From: Vombatus ursinus
Lineage: Eukaryota > Chordata > Mammalia > Diprotodontia > Vombatidae
Length of the DNA stretch: 64,000 bases
Direction of reading: 5' to 3'
Assembly (NCBI RefSeq): GCF_900497805.2
Contig: NW_020940358.1
Coordinates: forward strand, 23,895,299 to 23,959,298
Every line of letters starts with the position of its first letter. Position 1 is the first letter of the stretch. Positions 54,742 through 64,000 of this stretch are shown here, in pieces. The position numbers and the translations under genes were made by a program. The notes under the pieces are model-generated. The model saw only the letters and a program-made list of their open reading frames with translations, had not been told where the DNA came from and did no database searches.

Positions 54742-55040
54742 TACTATTTCACTTGATGATCTCACCATCTCTCCTGGATTCAGTTATCACCTCTATGCAT
54801 TTGATTCTCAGGTCTATTTAGGTAGCCCTAACGTTGTTGTTTTTTTAACCTCCAGTCTCATATGTGGAACTAGATGTCCTGTAAAGACATCCTAAACCTG
54901 TTATGTCTAAAACTGAACTCATTAGCTTTCCCCTCCCTCACCCTCCATATCCAATCTGTTGCCAGGTCTTGCTGATTCTTCCACGGCAGCATCTTTTGTA
55001 TACTTAGGGATGTGCTGGAACCAGTGCTAACCGGTTTTTA
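54742..55040 (+). repeat. Right arm of the inverted repeat (L2 sequence, forward orientation)
   Basis: It repeats the left arm in opposite orientation: perfect for 143 bases (54742-54884), then differing at sites such as AAAGACATCC versus AAGGACATCC and by an extra segment near 54982. It ends near 'GGAACCAGTGCTAACCGG'. Confidence 0.95.
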
Positions 55041-55059
55041 GATTTTAAGAAAGGTTAAG

Positions 55060-55290
55060 AAAAATGAATAAGCATTTATAGAACACCTACTACATACCAG
55101 ATACTATACTAAGCACTTTTACAAATATTATCTCATTTGATCTTCAAATAGTCCTGGCAAGGTAAGTGCTAGGGCTTTCCCAGGGTCACACAGTTAGCAA
55201 ATCTCTAAGACTGGTTTTGAATTCAGGTCTTCCTGACTTAAGGCCTAGCACCTGAACCATTACACTATTACACTATTAAGCTGCCTAGCT
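55060..55290 (-). repeat. CORE-SINE (MAR1 type), reverse orientation
   Basis: 'CCAGATACTATACTAAGCAC', 'CAGGGTCACACAGTTAGCAA' and 'CAGGTCTTCCTGACTTAAGG'. The head end has a small duplication (TTACACTA repeated). Confidence 0.9.
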
Positions 55291-55479
55291 GAAAATTACC
55301 TTAAAGATCTTAAAAACTGTCTAGTCTAATTCCCTAGTGGAATATAAACACTTTGAGGGAAGGGACAGTTTGTTTCTTAACTCTGTAAGTCCAATGCTTT
55401 CTACTGTACCTACTATTTAAAGTAGGTAATAAAAGTAAGATTATCCACAGCAAAAGAAATCGAGACTAAGAAGGGTTCA

Positions 55480-56690
55480 ATTCAAGAAATACTAAGTGAT
55501 GACATGGTGTGAGGCACTGTGATCAGGACAAGATAATTTAAGTAGGGGAAGCACCAATTATAAGGGCATCAGAAAAGTCTTCTCTTAGGAAACAGCACTA
55601 GAAGTCAATACTGAAGGAAGGAAAAGATTTTATGAGAGGTGAGAATTTCTGGTGAGGGCAACCAGTACAAGGGCACAGAAATGGGAGATGGAATGTTGAA
55701 TTTGAGGAACAGCTAGTAGGTCAATTTGGCTGGAATGAAGAGTGTATAAAGAAAAGCAATGTGAAATATCTAGACAGATAGTCTCTCAGTGGTTTTTGTT
55801 TATTTTGTTTTGTTACAAGGGATGGTTTAAAATGGAGGAGGGAGTCATATGCAGAAAAATCTGTGCTGTACAATCAAAGGACATCAATAAAACTTAAAGA
55901 AAAAAGATGAGTGGCAGCCAGATTGTATGCTGAGTTGAAGAGTTTGTATTTTAGTCTAGAGGCAATGGGAAATCCCTAAAGTTTACTCAGCAAGGGAATT
56001 TCACGGTCAGACTTTAACTTAGGAAGATTATTTGGGTATCTCTGTGGAGGATAGATTGGAGAGGCAAGCTTAGGGCTGGAAGCTGAGAGATCAATTAAGA
56101 GGCTATTGCAATAACCCAGGCAAACTTCATTCAGTATCTGAACTAGCTTGCTGGCTATGGTAAAGAATCAACAAGACTTGATAAGTCAGGGCAGTAATCA
56201 GGGAGAGTCAATGGTTTGAAATGACTCTGAGTTGTAAACCTGAATGACTAGAATAGTGGTCCCTCATGAAAAAAAATAGGGATATTTAAAGAAACATGTG
56301 AGTGAGATGCAAACGGGACATCCAAATGAAGACATCTAGCAAGGCAATAACGATATGAGAATGCAGTTCAGGAGAGAGATTAGGTATCTATATAGCTGAA
56401 TCCATAGAACGTGACGGATCACTGGCAGAGCCTTGGGATATGCCTATGGCTAAGAAGTGGGACATGTATGATGATGATAATCAGGCACAAGTGTCTATAT
56501 ACAGTAGGGACTTAATAAAAATGTATTGACTGACTGATCTAGCAAAGAAGAATGAAAAGGGCAGTCAAGACAGATTAAAAAAAAAGATCCAGGAGAGAGA
56601 AGTTCACAAAAGCTGAAGCAAAATAGAATATCCAGGAAAAGGGGTGGTCAACAGTGTCAAAAGCTCACAGAGAGAGTTAAAATAAGGCAT
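55480..56690 (-). repeat. L2, reverse orientation, with a forward L2 tail embedded
   Basis: 'GAGGCAATGGGAAATCCCTA', 'GGCTATTGCAATAACCCAGG' and 'GAGCCTTGGGATATGCCTAT' are reverse L2 landmarks. At 56490-56545 a short forward L2-type tail ('GACTTAATAAAAATGTATTG') interrupts it. Confidence 0.85.
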
Positions 56691-56694
56691 TGAA

Positions 56695-57870
56695 ACAGAT
56701 TCTATTATGCTTCAGCTGAAATAAAAAAGCCAGGGGTAGCAATCATGATCTCAGACACAGAACAGCAAAAATAGACCTAATTGAAAGAGAAAGTCAGGGA
56801 AACTTTATTTTGTAAAAGGTACCATATACAATGAAATAATATAAAAAAAAATTTACTGCAAATTTCTCTCATAAAGGCCTCATTTTTCAAATATCAAGGG
56901 AACTGAGCCACATTCCCAAAAATAAAAGCCATTCTTCAATTGATAAATGGTTAAAGGATAAGAATAGGCAGTTTTCAGAAGAAATCAAAGCTTATCAATA
57001 GTCATATAAAGAAATGATCTATCACTTTTGATTGAAGAAATGCAAATTAAAACAACTCTGAGGTACCACCTCACACTCTTCTGACTGGCTAATATGACAG
57101 AAAAGGAAAATGATAAATGTCAGAGGGGATGTGGGAAAACTGGGGCACTAATTCACTGTTAGAATTGTGAACTGATCCATTTGGGAGAACAATTTGGAAC
57201 TATGCCCAAAGGGCTAAAATTTAAACTGCATATCCTTTGACCCAGCAATACCACTACTAGGTCTGTAAAACAAAGAGATCTAAGACCAAAGAAAAGGACT
57301 TTTATGTACAAAAGTATTTGCAGCAGTTCTTTTTGTGGCAGCAAAGAATTGGAAATTGAAGGGATGCTCATCAATTAGGGAGTGGCTGAGCAAGTTGTGA
57401 TATACGATTATGATAGAATACTATTGTGCTATAAGAAATGATGAGCAAAATGCTCTCAGAAAAACCTGTAAAGACTTACATAAACTAAAACAAACTGAAA
57501 TGAGCAGAATCAGGAGAACACTGTACACATGGTAACAGCAATGATGTACGATGATCAACTGTGAATGACTTCTAGCTATTCTCAGCAATATAATGGTCCA
57601 AGACAATTCTAAAGTACTTATGATGAAAGAACTCCTCCAGAAAAAGAATTGATGGAGTCTGAATGCAGATTGAAGCATACTATTTTTCACTTAATTTTTT
57701 TCATGGGTTTTTCTTATCTGTATTTTCTTTCACAGCATGACCAATATGGAAATATGTTTTGCATGATTTTACATGTATAACATATTAAATTGCTTGACAT
57801 CTCAGGGAGGGGAGAATAGAGAGAGAGAAGGAAAGAGTTTGGAACTCAAAATTTTTTTAAAAAGGACATT
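56695..57870 (+). repeat. L1 with endonuclease fragment joined to the ORF2 end and 3' UTR
   Basis: The left 150 bases read broken ORF2 endonuclease sequence (KKARGSNHDL). At about 56850 the sequence jumps to the ORF2 C-terminal part ('CATAAAGGCCTCATTTTTCA', then SSIDKWLKDKNRQF), followed by a 3' UTR. The middle of ORF2 is missing. The right end is A-rich near 57865. Confidence 0.85.
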
Positions 57871-58516
57871 AAAAATTGCTCTCACATGTAATTAGAAAAA
57901 AAATATTATTCAAGGTAAACAAATCACTGTTGATTAGAGAAATGCAAATTAAAATAACTCTGAAGTACTACCTCACTTCTATCAGAAACGACAAATGCAG
58001 GAGAGAATATGGGAAAATAGGGACACTAATGAACTGCTGGTGTAGTACTGAAATGGTCCAACTATTTTGGAAAATAATTTAGAACACAGTCCAAAGGGCT
58101 ATAAAACTGTGCAAACCCTTTGACCCAGCAATAGCATTACTAGGTCTGTAGCCTAGAGATCAAAGAAAGAGGAAAAGAACTTACATGTAAAAAAATATTT
58201 CTAGCAGCTCTTTTTATGGTGGCAAAGAACTGAAAATTGGGGGGATGCCCATCAACTGGGGAATGGCTGAACAACTTATGGTATATGATTGTGATGGAAT
58301 ACTATTCTGCTGTAAGAAATGATGAGGGAAATGGTTTCAGAAAAACTTGAAAAGACTTATATGAACTGATACAAAATTATGTGAGCAGAACCAGAAGATC
58401 CCTGTACACGGTAACAGCAATATTGTAATGATGATCAACTGTGAAAGACTTATCAACTCTGATCAATACAATGACGTAAGACAATTATGAAGGATTCAAG
58501 ATGAAAAATGCGATCT

Positions 58517-58632
58517 GGGGGGCAGTTAGGTGGTGTAGTGGATAGAGCACCAGCCCTGGAGTCAGGAGGACCTGAGGTCAAATCTGACCTCAGACACTAA
58601 GCAGCTGTGTGACCCTGGGCAAATCACTTAAC
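58517..58632 (+). repeat. tRNA-derived SINE inside the L1
   Basis: 'GGGGGCAGTTAGGTGGTGTA', 'GTCAGGAGGACCTGAGGTCA' and 'TGTGTGACCCTGGGCAAATC'. The usual A tail has become a purine-rich AG repeat. Confidence 0.9.
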
Positions 58633-58702
58633 AAGAAAGGAAGACAGAGAGAGAGAGAGGGATAGAGATAGAGAGAGAGAGAGAGAAAGGAAGGAAAGAA
58701 AG
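58633..58702. repeat. AG-rich simple repeat
   Basis: Interrupted AG and GGAA units following the SINE, probably grown from its A tail. Confidence 0.9.
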
Positions 58703-59164
58703 CTATCTATCTCTAGAGAGAAAATTGATTCAAACTGAAGTAAAATTTTCTCATTTTCTTTACTTTTTTTGCTTTTTTTGAGGGGGTGACATGGCTAATA
58801 TGGAATGTCTTGTATGCTTTTACATGTATAATTGATATACTGTTTACCTTCTCAGTGGGTGGAGAAGGGGATGGAGGGATAGAAAGAATTTGGAACTCAA
58901 AATTTGAAGAAAAAGAATGTTAAAATAATTTTTCAACTGTCAAAAGCTGGAGAGATGTCAAAGAGAGTGAGGCTGAGAAAAGGCCACTCAGTTTAGTAAT
59001 TAAAATATGCATAAGGGTTCTGACTTGCATATATTTACAAAGCTATTGCGTGTTAAAACTAAGTCTTAAACCTAGATCTTCTGACGGTCAGTTCTATGTT
59101 TTTTCCACTGTAATACATTTAACATGTTTCATATTTCAGTGTCTGGTGAATTTATTTCCTGCCT

Positions 59165-59368
59165 GTAGACACAGGATCACTGATTTAAAGCTGGCAGGGG
59201 CTTTCGAGGCCACCAAATCCAATTCTCTCATTTTTTACAGATGAGAAAACTAAGGCACCAAAAAAAGGCGTGACCTGACCAGGGTCACATAGCTAAAAAG
59301 TGTCTGAGGCAACCCAGGACTTCCTGATTCCATGTCCAGTGCCCTATCCTCCAAGTCAAATGCCTCTT
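59165..59368 (-). repeat. MIR-type SINE, reverse orientation
   Basis: 'CACTGATTTAAAGCTGGCAG', 'TTTTTTACAGATGAGAAAAC' and 'CAGGGTCACATAGCTAAAAA'. Confidence 0.85.
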
Positions 59369-59394
59369 AATCTTTTGCTTCTATTAGAGATCAT

Positions 59395-59620
59395 GGAAGT
59401 ATATTGAACTTGAGAGCCAAGAGACCTGGGTTTAAGTTCCAGTTCTGCCATTTACTAGCTCTGTGAGTATGAAAAAGTCATTTCAAATCTCTGAGCCTCA
59501 GTTTCCTCACACATAAAATGTGGATAATCACTTATGCACTATTTAACCCATGCGGCTGTTTTGAAAAAAGTATTTTATACACTTCAAGTTACTATGGAAA
59601 TGTGAGCTACAATTCCTACA
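59395..59620 (+). repeat. CORE-SINE (MIR/MAR1 type)
   Basis: 'GAGAGCCAAGAGACCTGGGT', 'CATTTACTAGCTCTGTGAGT', 'CTGAGCCTCAGTTTCCTCAC' and a matching tail. Confidence 0.88.
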
Positions 59621-60129
59621 TTGCGCAGGTCCCCAAATCCATGAATCCCATAAGAAATCAGAAAGTATTGTTGTTCTAACTCAAGAAAAGCCAAGGAATT
59701 AACTCCCAGGTCACTAACAGAAAACCCACACTGATATATTTAATACGTATTTTCCATCAAGTAGTCAATGCTCATCTAGGAGCAAAAAATAAAATTGCTC
59801 AGAAGGAACCATGTTTTTACCTTTTTTGGTACCTTTAGCACTTAGCACAGTACCTTGAATAAAGTAAAAGTTTAATAAACATCTGTTGATGATGATGGTG
59901 GTGGTGGTGAGGAATAGAGGTAAAAATAAGATGAAATTTATTGTTCTTCAGCATTTGAGGGGCAAAGTTTACTTAAGTACTAAAATCTGGGAAGGACAAG
60001 ACAGAAGGGTAGAAACTAGAATGAAAAATATTAGAAGTTTTACAATCCTGGCATGAGGTTAAAATATGAAATTTATAAACAGTTCCCCACTTCACTAAAA
60101 TGACTAAATGCCTTTTATTTCTTCCTTTG

Positions 60130-60410
60130 TAACAATAATGATGATGATGATAGCTAACATTTATATGGCACTTACTATGTGTGAGGCATTGTGCCAGACT
60201 AAGCACTTTTATAAATATCTCATTTCATCCTCACCGTGATCCTAGGAGGTAGGTGCTACCATTAGCCCCATTTTATAGATATGGAAACAAAGGTAAACAC
60301 AGGTTAAGTGACACGCCCAGAATAATATAGCTAGTAAATGTCTGAAAATGGTATTGAACTCATGTCTTCCTGACTCCAGGCCTAACCACTGGACCACCTA
60401 GCTGACCTAA
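60130..60410 (-). repeat. CORE-SINE (MAR1 type), reverse orientation, near full length
   Basis: 'GATAGCTAACATTTATATGG', 'TAGCCCCATTTTATAGATAT' and 'CTGACTCCAGGCCTAACCAC'. Confidence 0.9.
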
Positions 60411-60689
60411 AAGAAACCATACAACCATCCCGTCAGTCTTCACTCTTTTTGTGTTTCTCTAAGGAACTTGCAAAATCATATATGTTATCTAGGTATGTTA
60501 TTAGACAGTAAGCTTCACAAAGTGCAATGCTCTACACATAGGAAACACTTAATTTTCTGGCTATCTGCAGAGAGTAAGTTGTTGAAAGAGAGAAATCTGT
60601 TCATTATTATCTAAATGAGGCCCATGAGAAATCATCATGGAACATAAATTTTTAAAAAATTTCAAATGTCTGGTAATTATAATAAAACA

Positions 60690-60885
60690 CCCTTCATACA
60701 TATATGGCACTTAACATTTCTACTGTGTCTTCCTTACAACCCTACAAGGTAGATGAGGAAGTTAAACCCTAGAAATATTCAGTAAATTGCTTATGGTGAC
60801 ACAGTTGATTAGTGTCCAAGCAGAACTTAGGCCCAGATCCTCTGAATCCTAAGCCTAGTTAGTGCTTTTTCCACAACATTAAAGT
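60690..60885 (-). repeat. MIR-type SINE, reverse orientation
   Basis: 'CAACCCTACAAGGTAGATGA' and 'GGTGACACAGTTGATTAGTG'. Confidence 0.7.
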
Positions 60886-61239
60886 GCCCCACAAAATGAC
60901 AAAACACAAAATATATAGCACTTTGACACTTCTCTGAAGTGCATATAAAGTAATATTTGTGTTATTTATCTGTGCTCCATGAAGACAGAAAAACTGCATC
61001 TTCCCCAGGGCTCTAGTCCAAGTAGGTACTTAATAGATAGAATTGTATTTTGTTGTACCTGCCTCCAATACTAATGAGAAGGGCAAAATGTCAGATAAGG
61101 GAATAACACAGATAGAGTTACAGGTACTAGGTTCCCAGGTTGAAATTCTTAAAACTTCTAAAATTATTTGGACTAGTTAGTTAGTAGATCAAATTTTGGA
61201 GTCCAAAACTTTGGTTTTGAATCCTAGCCCTCTCTCACT

Positions 61240-61345
61240 ACTAAGCCCCTCAATGACAGCAATGTCTCACTTTTATCTTTGTATCACTTAGTACACTGCT
61301 GTCCAGGCACACAGTAAGAGCTTCCTTAATGCTTCTTCATTGATT
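61240..61345 (+). repeat. L2 3' end fragment
   Basis: 'TTTGTATCACTTAGTACACT' and 'GGCACACAGTAAGAGCTTCC' with a final 'TTCATTGATTG'. Confidence 0.65.
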
Positions 61346-61652
61346 GTTTGATCATAAGCAAGTCAATTAACCTCTTTGAACCTCAGCTCACAACCACAGA
61401 TGGTCTCTAATATTTCTTTCCTGCTTAGATAACTATGCAGTTCCAGTTCTCAGGTTCAATTTCTTTATTAGCCTTGTGCAGAGCTCCCAACTGTGCCCCA
61501 AACCCTGAACAAGTACTTTATTATCAGCATTTGACTATAAGGATGATAGTTCTACTCCAACACCCCCTGGATAGTCAACTCAGAGTTCATATCCTACTAA
61601 GAAGGGGTCAGCACATCCTTATCACTTAATTTTCATTCATTCTAAAACCCAC

Positions 61653-61757
61653 CTGAGAGGGAGATACCTTCTGCAAGCCCATAAGGAAGATATGCAAAGA
61701 TAATCATCATCCCAAACTCCAAGGAAGGTGTCTTCCTTAAATCAATATGCTTTAATA
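61653..61757 (-). CDS. SLC9A8: SLC9A8 (NHE8), most upstream exon seen in the window
   Basis: Acceptor TTCAAG precedes 61757. The product is (V)LKHIDLRKTPSLEFGMMII, then FAYLPYGLAEGISLS and the first base of a glycine codon, ending at donor GTGGGT. It has 105 bases, phase 1 on both sides, about residues 285-320. It matches NHE8 as I remember it, including LEFGMMIIFAYLPYGLAEG, a membrane segment of the exchanger core. The acceptor is weaker than the others. The N-terminal half of the protein is encoded beyond the right edge. Confidence 0.95.
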
Positions 61758-62064
61758 CTTGAAGCACCAAATGTTATGGAAAAAGAACCCAAGAACAATG
61801 TATTACAATTTCAGAAAAGGTGTAAAGCTGCTGTTTTTGTCCTCTGAACAACTACTAGATATTGAAGGTGTCAAAATATCCCTAGGTTACAACTGAAAAT
61901 GAATAAATGACAATCATTTAATTTAACTTTGGAAGGAAATTAAATGTTAAAGAAAGCAATGTAGAGAATACTATATATAAAACACTCAGATTTTTGAATT
62001 CTTTAAAAAAAAAGCAGAAAACCAGTAATCACAAAATCAGCCTGAATTCAAATAATGGAAATTA

Positions 62065-62170
62065 AGACATGGAATCAGAAGACTGGATTCAAATTTCCTA
62101 CTACCTGTGTGACCTTTTATACAAATCATTTAATGTCTCTATTTTGACTTTTCTCCTTTTTAAAATAAGA
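62065..62170 (+). repeat. MIR-type SINE fragment
   Basis: 'ACATGGAATCAGAAGACTGG' and 'TACCTGTGTGACCTTTTATA'. Confidence 0.65.
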
Positions 62171-62369
62171 GATGGTAACATGACTAGAATCATGACAGTC
62201 AATGCAGTATATGAGCGCTTCAGGATACCTATACTATCCCTGGGCTGCAGCTTGAAAGCTCAAAGGCCTTTTCCTGACTCTCCCAGATCAGTGCTTTAAG
62301 AGTTCAGTTCTGTAGGTCTTTAACTAGAGGCTGAATAACCACTTAATTAGAGGACAGTCACAATTCAGG

Positions 62370-62505
62370 GAAGTATTATACTAGTCGGCCTAAACTTCCT
62401 CACGTGTAAAATGGGGATAATAATGTCAGTCCAGCCTACCTCAAGAGTGGCTGTGTGGATCAAATGATACATAAATAAACTTTGCAATATTTATATGGCT
62501 TTATG
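62370..62505 (+). repeat. CORE-SINE 3' half
   Basis: 'CTTCCTCACGTGTAAAATGG' and 'GTGTGGATCAAATGATACAT'. Confidence 0.75.
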
Positions 62506-62569
62506 ATTATAGTCTTCTGATTTTGACAGGGAGAGTACCTCTAATAGGCAATAAGCTCCTGTTCTGAAA

Positions 62570-62740
62570 ACATTTTATAATAGCAATAATAACAATCATA
62601 TTTATTTTAGTGCTTTATGGTTTACAAATTGCCTTATTTGCATTATCTCACTTGAAACTTGTGACAATCCTGTGAAATAGGCGAGGCAGGCATTATTATC
62701 CCTCCTTTACAAATAAAAAAACTGAGTTAAGGGGCAGCAG
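62570..62740 (-). repeat. MIR/MAR1-type SINE, reverse orientation
   Basis: 'TTTAGTGCTTTATGGTTTAC' and 'TGACAATCCTGTGAAATAGG', followed by 'CCTCCTTTACAAATAAAAAA'. Confidence 0.75.
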
Positions 62741-63006
62741 TGGGTATCAACTGATCCCCAATCCAGTGTTCTTTCTACTCTATTCTGTGTTTCTCTTACA
62801 TAATTCATAGTCTAGTACCCAGCTGTGGCTTTTCTCCTTATTCTTGGGGAATCTCTAGAACTAACCCTCAATGATGGAGATGGAGCTCTTCTATATTAAA
62901 ATACTTTATAGCCCCTAGTCATAAACATCTCTTTCTCTTCTCTCCCTCCCTACTTCTCTCCTTCTGTCTCCATTTTTCCTTCTCTCAGTTTTTCTCTTTC
63001 TCTCTG

Positions 63007-63012
<6 letters not shown>

Positions 63013-63041
<29 letters not shown>
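63013..63041. repeat. (AC)n microsatellite
   Basis: About fourteen AC units followed by ATATATAC. Confidence 0.97.
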
Positions 63042-63047
<6 letters not shown>

Positions 63048-63634
63048 CAAACACTGGATTTTCTCTATCTCTTGGTATCTGATTACTTACCTTTAAAGCA
63101 AATTTAACTTTCTATCAAAAATGATATGAAAAGGAGAATAGGAAACTGGAAAAACTTTATTTTTATCCACCTACTTCTACTGGTCCCAGGTCAGAGAAGA
63201 GCTCTGATCTACACTGCCTACCCACAACAACAAAATGACAAATTCTTAAAATACTAAAATAAATTCAGACAATGTAAAAAGCCACTAGATTTTTTGAAAA
63301 ATTACAAGTTCATGGAAAAAGTGTAGGCAGTTATCCATGATGAAAAAGACAATCTGTTCCAACTACAAAACAAACTGTCTGACAAGATGGCCTAGGTAGC
63401 ATGCCTCACCATGGCAGGAGGCAGGCCTAGAAATGGACTGCCAATTGATTTTATTTTAGACACAATAGGCTTTATGTAAAGGAACAAAAGGACAAAAAGT
63501 ATCTTTTGTAAACAAACCTCTCTCCTTATCTGGGTAGAAGATTTATGGGCTGTTTTTTAACCAAATTAACAAAACAGTTTAGATGTAATTTATTTTACAA
63601 ACCCATTTTCATAGCCTAAAAGATAACATTTCTT

Positions 63635-63725
63635 TTTTTTAAAATAAATTTACTATTTATTTTTAACATTTATTTTTAAAAATTTTTGAGTTCCAAAATG
63701 AGACAATATTTCCAATGTGGTCATT
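63635..63725 (-). repeat. L1 3'-terminal fragment, reverse orientation
   Basis: 'AAAATTTTTGAGTTCCAAAA' and 'GAGACAATATTTCCAATGTG' are the reverse of the L1 3' UTR end seen at 58880-58920. Confidence 0.6.
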
Positions 63726-63904
63726 CTGGAGGGGACTGACATTTTCAAATAAATTTAATTTTCTTTTTCATGGACATGAAAACTGGGATACATTAATTAT
63801 GTCTAAAATGTAATTAACAAGATTTGGGACTTTAGAAGACACATCCTATTTCACCAGAATTTACATAATTTATAAAATGGCAACCTAATTATATTACTAT
63901 AATA

Positions 63905-64000
63905 CTACCTTTTATATATCGATTTGTGATTTGTAAAGTACTTTACATCTATTGTCTCATTTGATGCTCACAACTCTATGCTGTAAGTAGTACAAGTGTT
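63905..64000 (-). repeat. CORE-SINE 3' part at the window edge, reverse orientation
   Basis: 'GATTTGTAAAGTACTTTACA' followed by 'TTGTCTCATTTGATGCTCAC' is the start of a reverse MAR1/MIR copy cut by the window end. Confidence 0.65.

Larger units (their letters stand above)
57890..58940 (+). repeat. L1 3' end, second adjacent copy, with a SINE in it
   Basis: 'TCACTGTTGATTAGAGAAAT', 'CCCTTTGACCCAGCAATAGC', 'TGGTATATGATTGTGATGGA' and 'TGACATGGCTAATATGGAAT' repeat the order of the preceding copy. It is interrupted by the SINE at 58517-58632 and the AG tract. Confidence 0.88.
52135..61652 (-). other. SLC9A8: SLC9A8 intron, 9.5 kb, with an assembly gap
   Basis: It contains L2 copies in both orientations around a 10-N gap (54732-54741), CORE-SINEs, a 5'-truncated RTE-tail SINE, and two adjacent L1 3' ends. 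60420-60690 and 60890-61230 show no recognised element. Confidence 0.9.
61758..64000 (-). other. SLC9A8: SLC9A8 intron running off the right edge
   Basis: MIR-type SINEs lie at 62065-62170, 62370-62505, 62570-62740 and the window end (63905-64000), an AC microsatellite at 63013-63041, and a short reverse L1 3' end at 63635-63725. The preceding exon, expected to encode the segment ending in L-I-S-A-L, is not in the window. 62750-63000 and 63050-63630 show no recognised element. Confidence 0.8.

Noticed and set aside
54430-55040. Palindrome as a hairpin regulatory element or origin
   Set aside because: Both arms are L2 repeat sequence and the centre is an assembly gap, so a functional cruciform cannot be claimed from this sequence.
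1-64000. LTR retroviruses, Polintons, CRISPR arrays, tRNA or rRNA genes
   Set aside because: I looked for paired LTR-like direct repeats, gag/pol/env-type protein sequence, regular spacer arrays and cloverleaf genes. The only tRNA-like sequences are SINE heads, and all RT sequence belongs to LINEs (L1, L2, L3).
61758-64000. A further upstream SLC9A8 exon
   Set aside because: I searched the - strand for the expected segment ending in G-L-I-S-A-L before the 61653-61757 exon and did not find it; it is probably beyond the window.

Overview
The window is vertebrate nuclear DNA, most likely from a marsupial. Two host genes are recognisable by their encoded proteins. The remainder is introns, UTR and intergenic DNA filled with metatherian-type repeats: CORE-SINEs of the MIR/MAR1 type, short tRNA-derived SINEs, some with an RTE-like tail, L2 and L3/CR1 remnants, several L1 lineages, and a few hAT-like DNA elements. 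No bacterial-type operon, CRISPR array, rRNA or tRNA gene, or LTR/retroviral element was recognised.

Left end (1 to about 5480, + strand): SPATA2, the adaptor linking the deubiquitinase CYLD to the LUBAC ubiquitin ligase. Two coding exons (1254-1571 and 3351-4598) join in frame to a 521-residue protein, followed by a 3' UTR with an AATAAA at 5455-5460. From about 5480 to 13730 lies an intergenic spacer with an L2 copy, a 2.2-kb L1 insertion with a target-site duplication, older L1 pieces and SINEs.

From about 13733 to the right edge (- strand): the 3' half of SLC9A8, the organellar and apical Na+/H+ exchanger NHE8. Seven coding exons (61653-61757, 52018-52134, 47269-47351, 45064-45175, 23988-24208, 21104-21250, 19829-19936) have compatible splice phases and encode the last 297 residues. 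A long 3' UTR probably runs to about 13733. The earlier exons and the promoter lie beyond the right edge. SPATA2 and SLC9A8 meet tail to tail, as I recall for human 20q13.13.

The largest SLC9A8 intron (24209-45063) is a stack of LINE debris. It contains three L1 copies that keep the 5' UTR and ORF1 but lack most or all of ORF2, a chimeric retrocopy (L1 5' part joined to antisense L3) with a 13-bp duplication, an L1-in-L1 insertion with a 17-bp duplication, and L2 and L3 remnants. The next intron upstream (52135-61652) carries a 10-N gap flanked by a perfect 143-bp inverted repeat.

I found no convincing new gene system. The best leads are the gap-centred inverted repeat, the L1/L3 chimera, a 105-bp orphan retroposed segment beside an SLC9A8 exon, and the recurrent ORF2-less L1 structure. 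Repeat family names are from recall of consensus sequences, not a database search, and boundaries without a stated duplication are approximate.
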